Below are positions 7,392 through 13,777 of a stretch of 40,982 nt of DNA, in pieces (the first letter of the stretch is position 1; each line of letters begins with the position of its first letter). The DNA is from a virus, in IMG/VR virus record IMGVR_UViG_3300042987_002468, positions 1 to 40,982 of that record; one strand, 5' to 3'. A program made the position numbers and the translations under genes. Below the pieces are notes generated by a model. It searched no databases, was not told where the DNA came from, and saw only the letters and a program-made list of their open reading frames with translations.

Positions 7392-7423
7392 GAAAAGGCC
7401 CCACAGGGGCAAATCTGCGGGGC
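7392..7423 (-). terminator. likely rho-independent terminator
   Basis: Minus strand hairpin GCCCCGCAG/CTGTGGGGC (one G-U pair, 8-nt loop, 7398-7423) followed by CTTTTC. It lies 11 nt after the stop of the 61-aa gene at 7434 and would end the P7 operon. Confidence 0.65.
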
Positions 7424-7433
7424 TGAGAGAGCT

Positions 7434-7619
7434 TTAGTGGTCGAGTTGCGACCTGATTCGCTTGTGCAGATCCTTATAGATCACTCGCGCTTCCTTCCAG
7501 GCTGCGTCATTTTCCTCTTTTGTCCCATTCTTGAGAAGAGAAACAAAATGCTCCCCAAAGTTGTGCATAAATGAAATTGCACCAAGGAGAGCAAGTTTCT
7601 CTTTTTTACTGAGTGACAT
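7434..7619 (-). CDS. hypothetical early protein, 61 aa
   Basis: Helical protein, Lys/Asp rich (NGTKEENDAAWKEARVIYKD). Its start touches the upstream stop by one base. Last gene of the P7 operon, followed by a terminator-like hairpin. Confidence 0.6.
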   Translation of the reverse strand: MSLSKKEKLALLGAISFMHNFGEHFVSLLKNGTKEENDAAWKEARVIYKDLHKRIRSQLDH

Positions 7620-7945
7620 TAAGTGAATTCCTGCATACGTGAAAGATTATCTTTTATGTCATTCGCTCTTGCTTCTGCAACAAGATGACAAGCAGCAATA
7701 ATTTGTTCTTTTGTAAATTTACTAACGACTTCTATGTTTTTTGGAAAAAAATCATGGAAGCTTTCATCACACTGTTCTAACGCTGCTGCAAGAAGACCTA
7801 TGCCTAAAAACATTAACTCTGTCTCAAATACATAAGCAAGAATACACTCTTGATAACTTGGGGGATCATCGCATTCTTTTGTTTTGATTGAATTCTTAAA
7901 CTTCTTGTACGCAAGAGTGATTGTATTAAAGTCTTGTGAATTCAT
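7619..7945 (-). CDS. hypothetical early protein, 108 aa
   Basis: The start is placed at ATG 7945, which overlaps the upstream stop as ATGA. Helical, with a hydrophobic stretch FLGIGLLAAALEQC near residue 45 too short and too polar at its edges for a sure membrane helix. Family not recognised. Confidence 0.6.
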   Translation of the reverse strand: MNSQDFNTITLAYKKFKNSIKTKECDDPPSYQECILAYVFETELMFLGIGLLAAALEQCDESFHDFFPKNIEVVSKFTKEQIIAACHLVAEARANDIKDNLSRMQEFT

Positions 7946-8241
7946 TTGCGCAGCTCCTGTTTCTGCGCCCATGCCGCACTGTGCATTTCTGCAGCAGTTA
8001 TCGGAGGCTCATAACTAAAGCCCATTTCGTCATCACTGGGCTCCCAGTCAATGTGCTCTGTAATCAATCTGATTACCTCTTCAAGCATTTCTTCACGCCC
8101 AGGCACGGAATGCATCACCTGAACTCTTTGTTCTCGCTTGAGGATTGCTTGAAGCTCATCACGAATAAGTTCAAGCCTCGTGTCATCATAAACGTGAGGA
8201 GCGTAATCTTTGTTTGAGGAAAAGGTGAGAGTTGCTTTCAT
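7942..8241 (-). CDS. hypothetical early protein, 99 aa
   Basis: N-terminal strand, then long amphipathic helices (TRLELIRDELQAILKREQRV and EEMLEEVIRLITEHID). No recognised domain. Coupled downstream by ATGA. Confidence 0.6.
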   Translation of the reverse strand: MKATLTFSSNKDYAPHVYDDTRLELIRDELQAILKREQRVQVMHSVPGREEMLEEVIRLITEHIDWEPSDDEMGFSYEPPITAAEMHSAAWAQKQELRK

Positions 8242-8252
8242 TGTTCTAGAGA

Positions 8253-8513
8253 TCAGGAGACAACAAACATGCCGTCTTCGTAAAGACGCTTTGCCCTTGC
8301 AAGTGCGAGATTTCTAAATTTATAGCTATAGGCAATGTCAAGCAGGGGCTCATGAGCAAAATAAGAGTCAGCCTCTTCTTTGCTAAGGGGATTTTTCTTC
8401 TCCGGTGTAAGATACCTTCCGTCTGAAAACTTTTGATAAATGCACCAACGATCGTCGTGCAGATGAACAAACTCTGCGCTTTTTCCTGTTGTGTAAGTTT
8501 GATTTGTGCTCAT
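8253..8513 (-). CDS. hypothetical early protein, 86 aa
   Basis: Strand-rich N-terminus (SAEFVHLHDDRWCIYQKF) and helical C-terminus. Its start touches the stop of the acidic protein upstream by one base. Unknown function. Confidence 0.6.
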   Translation of the reverse strand: MSTNQTYTTGKSAEFVHLHDDRWCIYQKFSDGRYLTPEKKNPLSKEEADSYFAHEPLLDIAYSYKFRNLALARAKRLYEDGMFVVS

Positions 8514-8896
8514 TAGTCTAGATCGGTTTCGTGGTCAATAAGTTGACGCATCAGGCAAAGATCGCCGTTGTCGTCACTTTGCTCAAGGAAATACTTGTAT
8601 GTATTTCCGCACCCTTCATAGCTAAGGTAATTCCAGTTGTCAAGTACCTCGCTCCATGCATCGTAATAATCATAATTTTCTTCATCAGATTTGGCGTCAG
8701 AATTTGGTCCGCGCCAGCAACGTTCCCAGGCGTATTCAGAAACATCCCCAAGTCGTTCATGCTTTTGCACAAACATTTGAGGAATAAAAATCCCGAAAGA
8801 TCCGTTGATCAGAACTTCATCCACTTGCGTGAAATCTTCGGGTTCATCAGGCGGGGAAAGTGGGCGCGGATCAATAATCGGAGTGTCGTAATTCAT
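8513..8896 (-). CDS. conserved phage protein, acidic, 127 aa
   Basis: Acidic protein with the pattern INGSFGIFIPQMF (about residues 30-42) followed by a Tyr/Asp-rich block (ENYDYYDAWSEVLDNW). I recall this pattern from uncharacterised phage and plasmid proteins. Its low pI would fit DNA mimicry, but that is speculation. Confidence 0.65.
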   Translation of the reverse strand: MNYDTPIIDPRPLSPPDEPEDFTQVDEVLINGSFGIFIPQMFVQKHERLGDVSEYAWERCWRGPNSDAKSDEENYDYYDAWSEVLDNWNYLSYEGCGNTYKYFLEQSDDNGDLCLMRQLIDHETDLD

Positions 8897-8897
8897 G

Positions 8898-9086
8898 TCA
8901 ATTCTTGTTGAATTCGTTCAGATACTTTTCCACGATCTCAGGAAAAGCAACGCACAAGCGCTGAAAGTTAGCGGGATCTGCTGCAATCATTGCCAGCGCA
9001 AGAGCATTGACAAACCTTCCACCGAATCGCTGCATGTTTACCAGCAGCCGAGACTTTTGCTCTGCTGTCAAATTAACTTGATTCAT
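8898..9086 (-). CDS. conserved small phage protein, 62 aa
   Basis: Start at ATG 9086; a longer reading to 9164 would cover the promoter. Pattern LTAEQKSRLLVNMQRFGGRF, then ADPANFQRLCVAFPEIVEKY, which recurs in uncharacterised phage proteins. The leader TTTCTCAGAAAAC precedes the ATG. First gene behind P7. Confidence 0.65.
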   Translation of the reverse strand: MNQVNLTAEQKSRLLVNMQRFGGRFVNALALAMIAADPANFQRLCVAFPEIVEKYLNEFNKN

Positions 9087-9111
9087 GTTTTCTGAGAAAG
9101 AAAGTGAAGAG

Positions 9112-9164
9112 ACGAGCGCCTTGCCCGTTTTTCCATCATAAGACCGAGGCGGCCTGTCTGTCAA
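9112..9164 (-). promoter_or_regulatory. early promoter P7 with short 5' hairpin
   Basis: Minus strand: TTGACA (9159-9164), 18-nt spacer, TATGAT (9135-9140), upstream block TAAATAAAAACAC. The leader hairpin ACGGGC/GCTCGT (9112-9128, one G-U pair) is shorter than in P1-P6. It drives six genes down to 7434. Confidence 0.75.
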
Positions 9165-9177
9165 GTGTTTTTATTTA

Positions 9178-9588
9178 TCAATACAGGTAGACTTTTCCGT
9201 CGTCGGCAACATAAGCATTGATCTCGCCAAAAGATCTAGCGATGTCATTAAGTATCCCAGATACAGCGGGGCACCAGTCTCCGTCCCAAAATCCGGCGCC
9301 TTCCTGATTTCTCGTCAAAACAAAATCGTGCTCCGTTTGATTTTCTATGGGCTGAATAACATCATAAAATTCGTCGATAGAATCCCAGTTATCACCAACA
9401 GCCTCAGTGATTCGTTTTTCAGCCTTTGAGACAAAACCCATAAACTCCTTATAGAGTTTGTTCAAGCAATCTTCATTGATGTCCTCCGCTGAATAGTTTT
9501 TGTAAAGCGGAATTTCTTCATCATCTGAACTTGTCCACAGAATTGTTTCAGCAAGTGCGCGGATGGTTGGGTTCACAGAAGTAAACAT
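9178..9588 (-). CDS. conserved phage protein, about 136 aa
   Basis: The start is ATG 9588, with GAGGTG three bases upstream as Shine-Dalgarno. Pattern: ALAETILWTSSDDEE at the N-terminus, then DFVLTRNQEGAGFWDGDW, then an end resembling YVADDGKVYLY. This arrangement is common in uncharacterised phage proteins. Last gene of the P8 operon. Confidence 0.75.
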   Translation of the reverse strand: MFTSVNPTIRALAETILWTSSDDEEIPLYKNYSAEDINEDCLNKLYKEFMGFVSKAEKRITEAVGDNWDSIDEFYDVIQPIENQTEHDFVLTRNQEGAGFWDGDWCPAVSGILNDIARSFGEINAYVADDGKVYLY

Positions 9589-9599
9589 AATCACCTCTT

Positions 9600-9920
9600 T
9601 CAATTTATCGAACTTGATTGAGCTTGATCATTCTCAAGAATTTTTTCAAGAGTGATAGGAAGCATGTCGCTGTCAACCCCCTCGGAAAGCATGATTTTTT
9701 CACGCAGTCCCTGAATAGCAGAAACATGCTGCGCAAGCATGTCTGCTTTTACTGCAAGCGCCATCCAAATTGAATCAGATTGCCAAGGAACAAGAAAAGA
9801 AGCAATTTGTGCTTTTACCTTTTCTCTTTTGAGAATGTTGACACAATCCTGAACCTGCAAATTCAGCCCATGAAGCATCATGCAGAGTTCTTCGATGTAA
9901 AGCTCAGACTTCAGTTTCAT
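9600..9920 (-). CDS. hypothetical early protein, 106 aa
   Basis: All-helical, with heptad-like spacing (IEELCMMLHGLNLQVQDCVN). Two bases from the upstream gene. No recognised domain. Confidence 0.6.
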   Translation of the reverse strand: MKLKSELYIEELCMMLHGLNLQVQDCVNILKREKVKAQIASFLVPWQSDSIWMALAVKADMLAQHVSAIQGLREKIMLSEGVDSDMLPITLEKILENDQAQSSSIN

Positions 9921-9921
9921 T

Positions 9922-10383
9922 TCAGGTCAGGAAAAGGTTTGCCTTGCCACAGAAAACAAGATCCATGACAGAGTGAAAGTCAGTAGGAACAACAGAATAA
10001 TCGTAGTTACCGAAGCCCTTAGAAATGTAATAAAAGCTACTTGTAGCTCTTGCGATTTTGTTCTGAACATTTCCAAGTGAATCTTCTTTGGCGAAACGAA
10101 GCAGGTGAACCTCGACAGCGGAGAAAGAATAATTTAATTCATTTAGAACATAGTGCTCCGACAGCTTGCAGTAGAGGGGAAGGAGAACGCTTCCAAATTC
10201 ATAGATAATCCATAATCTAACTTCGCCCGGCAGCATTTTATCCAAGATTTTTTTATCATGAATAGCAATGTCTGTCCAGTTATGCTTAACCGTATTTTCC
10301 GCCTCAAAACACATCCATTCATGGAGTGTTTGCTTTTTAGGGGAACGTTTTACTGTTTCCTGCCTTGAGATAATTTGAGACAT
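9922..10383 (-). CDS. hypothetical early protein, 153 aa
   Basis: Basic N-terminus (RQETVKRSPKKQTLHEW), then helical body with aromatic residues. First gene behind P8, with only about 20 nt of leader and no hairpin. Family not recognised. Confidence 0.6.
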   Translation of the reverse strand: MSQIISRQETVKRSPKKQTLHEWMCFEAENTVKHNWTDIAIHDKKILDKMLPGEVRLWIIYEFGSVLLPLYCKLSEHYVLNELNYSFSAVEVHLLRFAKEDSLGNVQNKIARATSSFYYISKGFGNYDYSVVPTDFHSVMDLVFCGKANLFLT

Positions 10384-10404
10384 AGGTGCGCCGAACGCTC
10401 TTAC

Positions 10405-10432
10405 ACAATAGCAGGCGGCGCTGCCCTGTCAA
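10405..10432 (-). promoter_or_regulatory. early promoter P8, weaker -10, no leader hairpin
   Basis: Minus strand: TTGACA (10427-10432) with the same upstream block (TAAATAAAAGCAC) as the other early promoters. The best -10 is TATTGT (10405-10410) at 16 nt. The leader to the gene at 10383 is very short and lacks the hairpin. Confidence 0.6.
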
Positions 10433-10453
10433 GTGCTTTTATTTACAAAGTTA

Positions 10454-10999
10454 CTAGAAAAGCTCAAAACTAAGATCAGGGTAGATCCTTTTGTTCATTA
10501 GACGCGGCAGGATCTTTCTGATTTCTGCATAAGGCAGGAATGGTTCAGTTCTTACAAATCCACCGGCAGAATAAGGACAAACCCAAACAGCAACATTGTT
10601 TGCAACATATATTAACGGGTATTCACTTGCGCTTCCGATCCAAATACATCCTTCGTCTATTGGTTGATGCGAATTGAATCTTGTTCTAACAAAAGGAAAA
10701 AATGCTCCTTCTGCCGATGCAAACTTATCAACATTAAAATATTCGCCCCCCCAGGCACGCTGATAAAGATCCAAATACTTTTCAGTAAACTCGTATTGAG
10801 ATAAATACTTCTTGATGCAGTTTCTCTCTAAATCGAGTTGAGACTCATAAATTTTCTTGATTCTTAAGCTGTATTTCTTTTTGCATGTAAGAGACTCTCT
10901 ACAAAGGGCGAATCTTTTCTTCGTTTGTGCCTCTGTAAATAGCAGCGTCCCAGTCTCTGAAAATTTGAAGTGTAACTTCTGATTGCGTTTTTGATTCAT
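10454..10999 (-). CDS. hypothetical protein, about 181 aa
   Basis: Start uncertain: ATG 10999 (MNQKRNQKLHFKF) is used here; the frame is open to 11038. Basic N-terminal half (KKRFALCRESLTCKKKYSLR) and a strand-rich C-terminal half with WVCPYSAGGF. It overlaps the end of the upstream gene by about 100 nt, unusual for this tightly but neatly packed region; a frameshift joining the two frames is possible. Confidence 0.5.
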   Translation of the reverse strand: MNQKRNQKLHFKFSETGTLLFTEAQTKKRFALCRESLTCKKKYSLRIKKIYESQLDLERNCIKKYLSQYEFTEKYLDLYQRAWGGEYFNVDKFASAEGAFFPFVRTRFNSHQPIDEGCIWIGSASEYPLIYVANNVAVWVCPYSAGGFVRTEPFLPYAEIRKILPRLMNKRIYPDLSFELF

Positions 11000-11444
11000 A
11001 GCGTTGAGTCTCAGAAAGAATTGGGCGCTTCGTAACAAGCAGCCCCTTCAAATATAAATGCAATTTCCATGAGTATTCCTGTTCATCTAAGTTCCAGAGC
11101 CACTGCAGTATCTCAAAGCTTTTCCTCCTGCACCAATACCAGTATTCACGAAATTTTACCGCATCGCTAGGCAGCGACATTGCCGCAACATAAAAAGTAT
11201 CACGACACATAAACTCGCCTTTTCCTGGGACTCCAATTCTTTGTATTGAATAGTTATTCCACCATTTTTGCTTTAGTTTGACATTCGCCTTAAGAACCTG
11301 AAAGTAGAATCTCATTCGCATCTGGCTCAATGCACGCCTTTTCCATGGCATGTGCATGTAACGCGGCTTTGTAACCTTGGCGACAGCGCGATCGGGCGAG
11401 GCAAGCAAAATCCCATGCTTGTTCGGTTTTTGTGCGGCCTTCAC
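10899..11444 (-). CDS. hypothetical protein, 181 aa, basic
   Basis: GTG start at 11444 with AGGGGG six bases upstream; internal ATGs at 11351 and 11321 are alternatives. Very basic and Trp-rich (KLKQKWWNNY, REYWYWCRRK, ILQWLWNLDE). No family recognised. Its last 100 nt overlap the next gene, which may point to a frameshift or a wrong downstream start. First minus-strand gene of the early region. Confidence 0.45.
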   Translation of the reverse strand: MKAAQKPNKHGILLASPDRAVAKVTKPRYMHMPWKRRALSQMRMRFYFQVLKANVKLKQKWWNNYSIQRIGVPGKGEFMCRDTFYVAAMSLPSDAVKFREYWYWCRRKSFEILQWLWNLDEQEYSWKLHLYLKGLLVTKRPILSETQRYESKTQSEVTLQIFRDWDAAIYRGTNEEKIRPL

Positions 11445-11511
11445 GACTTTCCCCCTGGCAAACGAAAAGATAACAAGGTAGGATTGCAGCAGAATTACGG
11501 AGCTTCATGCT

Positions 11512-11682
11512 GTGTCTGTTTTCTTCTACTGCGTAGTGATCCCTTCTGGGGATGGGCAGGAAATTCTTTCTGGAAGGCTGAATAGCGCGAATGCCTACGA
11601 CGCTTCTCTCGCGATTGAAATGCTTCACCCTGACGCATTAGAGATCCGTGTTCGCCGAGAAAGAGTCCTGAATGTTGTTTAA
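11512..11682 (+). CDS. small hypothetical protein, 56 aa, GTG start
   Basis: Starts at GTG 11512, preceded by GGAG at 11499-11502 (9-nt spacing). The hydrophobic N-terminus (SVFFYCVVIPSG) continues into SGRLNSANAYDASLAIEMLH, a helix/strand pattern typical of small phage proteins. It overlaps the next gene by 11 nt. First plus-strand gene after the divergent junction. Confidence 0.55.
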   Translation: MSVFFYCVVIPSGDGQEILSGRLNSANAYDASLAIEMLHPDALEIRVRRERVLNVV

Positions 11683-11959
11683 GATCCCCGCTTCCGAATC
11701 AGAACAATCAAGTGTCTGCGAAGCTGCTGAAAAAACAGTTGAGTCTTTTTGTGTTGCCGCAGATTGCATTCAAGATTTTGTTGCACTACTTGAAAGCGAT
11801 TTCTTAGGAGTTGACAAGGAGTACAAAAAACAACTTGATCGAGAATTTACGCGATTGTCAGCAGCTATGTGGAGACTGAGAATAGCGCAATACAAAACAC
11901 TGGAAAATCAAGAAAGAGTTGTGCAGGTCTCAAAAGTTAACGGCGACGAAAGCATCTAG
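11672..11959 (+). CDS. hypothetical protein, 95 aa, helical
   Basis: Acidic, all-helical protein with three Cys in the first 40 residues and a long charged helix after. No family recognised. Start overlaps the preceding gene, suggesting coupling. Ends 8 nt before the -35 of the next promoter. Confidence 0.6.
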   Translation: MLFKIPASESEQSSVCEAAEKTVESFCVAADCIQDFVALLESDFLGVDKEYKKQLDREFTRLSAAMWRLRIAQYKTLENQERVVQVSKVNGDESI

Positions 11960-11967
11960 TATTTTGC

Positions 11968-11996
11968 TTGACAGGCATCGTTGATGACCTTACACT
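11968..11996 (+). promoter_or_regulatory. plus-strand sigma-70-type promoter
   Basis: TTGACA (11968-11973), 17-nt spacer, TACACT (11991-11996). It lies in the 52-nt gap before the gene at 12012, which has AGGGG as Shine-Dalgarno. The A/T-rich block of the minus-strand promoters is absent. Confidence 0.65.
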
Positions 11997-12011
11997 TAAG
12001 GGGTACTTTGC

Positions 12012-12266
12012 ATGACCGGCATGAGCAAGGGGGCCATGTTTCAGCCGGGCGACACGGTGTTCGCTCGTTGGCACGGCTCGACAGAATTTCTGGTGGTCCG
12101 TCGTCTTGATACGCACCTGCCAATGCCTCACTGGATCTGTAAGGCATGGGGCGGGAAAAAATATGAATACTGGGTATTTCCCGGAATTCAACTGTCAAGA
12201 AAAAAGATAGAGCACCTTATCAAGGAACACAATCGCAAACAGCTTTCACTCAAGTTTCTTCGTTAA
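12012..12266 (+). CDS. hypothetical protein, 84 aa, SH3-like
   Basis: The first half (FQPGDTVFARWHGSTEFLVV) looks like a small beta-barrel of SH3 type, as in many nucleic-acid or protein-binding modules; the second half is a basic helix (RKKIEHLIKEHNRKQ). Start at ATG 12012 supported by AGGGG; ATG 12021 also possible. Function unknown. Confidence 0.65.
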   Translation: MTGMSKGAMFQPGDTVFARWHGSTEFLVVRRLDTHLPMPHWICKAWGGKKYEYWVFPGIQLSRKKIEHLIKEHNRKQLSLKFLR

Positions 12267-12279
12267 TTCACTCAAAAAA

Positions 12280-12633
12280 ATGGCAACATTTCTTACTCGC
12301 AGGGAGGCGCAGGAGCGTGCGCGTGCAGAAAAACAAGAGCGTCGAGAAAAAAAGCTACGCCATCGTGATTTGATGTGGGCCTGCCGACGACGTTATCTTG
12401 ATGATCAAGAGTGGTATGAGCTTCACATGCTTGATCGCACATATGGAAAATGGGGGGCCGAGCAGGCAGAATACGAGTTTGGTATTCTTGAAGAACTACG
12501 CAACTTTTTCAAGCGTCATGAGGTTGGTAGCAAATGTCCGCATCTTAATGCACTTGAGCGACATCTAGCTCTGCACAACGAAAAAGAGCAAAACGAGAAA
12601 AAGCAAAAAACCAAACGCACCGTAAAAGCCTGA
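12280..12633 (+). CDS. hypothetical charged helical protein, 117 aa
   Basis: Strong Arg/Lys/Glu helices at both ends (RREAQERARAEKQERREKK and EKEQNEKKQKTKRTVKA) surround a segment with CxxRRRYLDDQEWYELH. No family recognised. Two-base gap to the next gene, so the two are likely co-translated. Confidence 0.6.
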   Translation: MATFLTRREAQERARAEKQERREKKLRHRDLMWACRRRYLDDQEWYELHMLDRTYGKWGAEQAEYEFGILEELRNFFKRHEVGSKCPHLNALERHLALHNEKEQNEKKQKTKRTVKA

Positions 12634-12634
12634 C

Positions 12635-13633
12635 ATGAGCTTCAATCTCAATCTTCTTGCAAAACCAACAGTAAAGCAGCTTGCCTCACAAATAGACGAA
12701 CATGAAGACTATGTAAAAGCCGCTGAAGAGCAGGAGGGCCTTTACAGATCACCAAGTGAATACCTTTCCTGGAATGTTCAGCTTCGTGCTTGTTTTATGA
12801 GCGGCACCGTCGAAGTTGCAATACGCGGATACGCAAGTAAGGATATTCTTGCTGTCAAAGTTGGGGAGCTTGCGCGTGAGGCAATCCTGCATCGCGCCCC
12901 CGCAAGATACATAACAAAGGAAATGTGCGAGGCATTTATGCAGACGCCCATTCCTGTTCTGTCAAAGGAAATACTTGACGTGCTTCCGTGGATGCATATT
13001 ATTCTTCCGCGTAATTTTGTATTTGATCACGCTGGTGATGAAGTCGTATCACTCCTTGTTCATTGCGGTGTTTTATACCCGGAGAGTATTCCGCAAGAGG
13101 AACTTGGCAGGCAAATAATGAAAGAGTTTTTTCCTGGGGAGGTAGAAACGCCACCCGAATACTTTGGCGCCTCTGGCATACAAGTTGCAACAATAACGCC
13201 AGAAGGATCAAACTTTTGGCAAGAATTTATTGACAAAGATGCAAAAAGCTGGCAAGAGGAGCACATTAAACAACGTGAAAACTCTGGATACGAAAACGAA
13301 AAAACAGAGCAGATTATGCGTATCGCAATCAATTCTTTGCTTGTTCACCTTTATGAGCCAGAGCTGATCACAACCGATCCGGCAAAACCGTTATCAGGCT
13401 CAGGGTTTGGCAGAGGCCCGGGAAAATCCCCTCTAGGGCCAACCTGGATCGGGAAAGGCTTCCGATACCAGCGGGAGAAAACAAAAGCCCCAGGCGGGCA
13501 GGAACAGGGCAGGGGGAACGTTCGGGCGCACTGGCGCCGTGGACACTGGCACACAATTTTGCACGGAAAGGGCAGGCAGGAACGTCGCGTGCAATGGTTT
13601 AAGCCTGTCTTTGTAGGTAGCGGCATGAGCTAG
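12635..13633 (+). CDS. conserved protein with C-terminal HWRRGHW motif, 332 aa
   Basis: Acidic mixed alpha/beta body of about 245 residues, a Gly/Pro/Lys-rich linker (about 250-295), then a conserved C-terminal block AHWRRGHWHTILHGKG followed by RRVQWFKPVFVG. I recall this C-terminal block from many uncharacterised phage and plasmid proteins, where it ends proteins of varied length; its role is not known. The gene closes the plus-strand unit and is followed by a strong terminator. Confidence 0.7.
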   Translation: MSFNLNLLAKPTVKQLASQIDEHEDYVKAAEEQEGLYRSPSEYLSWNVQLRACFMSGTVEVAIRGYASKDILAVKVGELAREAILHRAPARYITKEMCEAFMQTPIPVLSKEILDVLPWMHIILPRNFVFDHAGDEVVSLLVHCGVLYPESIPQEELGRQIMKEFFPGEVETPPEYFGASGIQVATITPEGSNFWQEFIDKDAKSWQEEHIKQRENSGYENEKTEQIMRIAINSLLVHLYEPELITTDPAKPLSGSGFGRGPGKSPLGPTWIGKGFRYQREKTKAPGGQEQGRGNVRAHWRRGHWHTILHGKGRQERRVQWFKPVFVGSGMS

Positions 13634-13675
13634 CACTTTGTACTACTGGCACAAGTACGCTATCTACTTTTTTCT

Positions 13676-13700
13676 GCCCGTCCCAGTGACGGGCTTTTTT
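13676..13700 (+). terminator. rho-independent terminator
   Basis: GCCCGTC/GACGGGC stem with a 5-nt loop followed by six T residues. It ends the plus-strand unit 11512-13633. The minus strand lacks a T-tract here, so it does not also stop the dnaB transcript. Confidence 0.9.
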
Positions 13701-13731
13701 GTATCTGACAACATAAGAATTTTTAAGTAAC

Positions 13732-13762
13732 GCAGCGCAGCAGGGCAGATCACTCGCGCTGC
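13732..13762 (-). terminator. weak terminator-like hairpin after dnaB
   Basis: Minus strand stem GCAGCGC/GCGCTGC with a 17-nt loop, 15 nt after the dnaB stop. The following GTTACTTAAAAATTCTT is only partly T-rich, so this is a weak call. Confidence 0.35.
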
Positions 13763-13777
13763 AGCCGATCTCGGGCA

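Noticed and set aside
13351-13636. Minus-strand frames opposite the HWRRGHW gene
   Set aside because: Shadow frames opposite a GC-rich linker; Pro/Ser/Cys-rich and without a start context.
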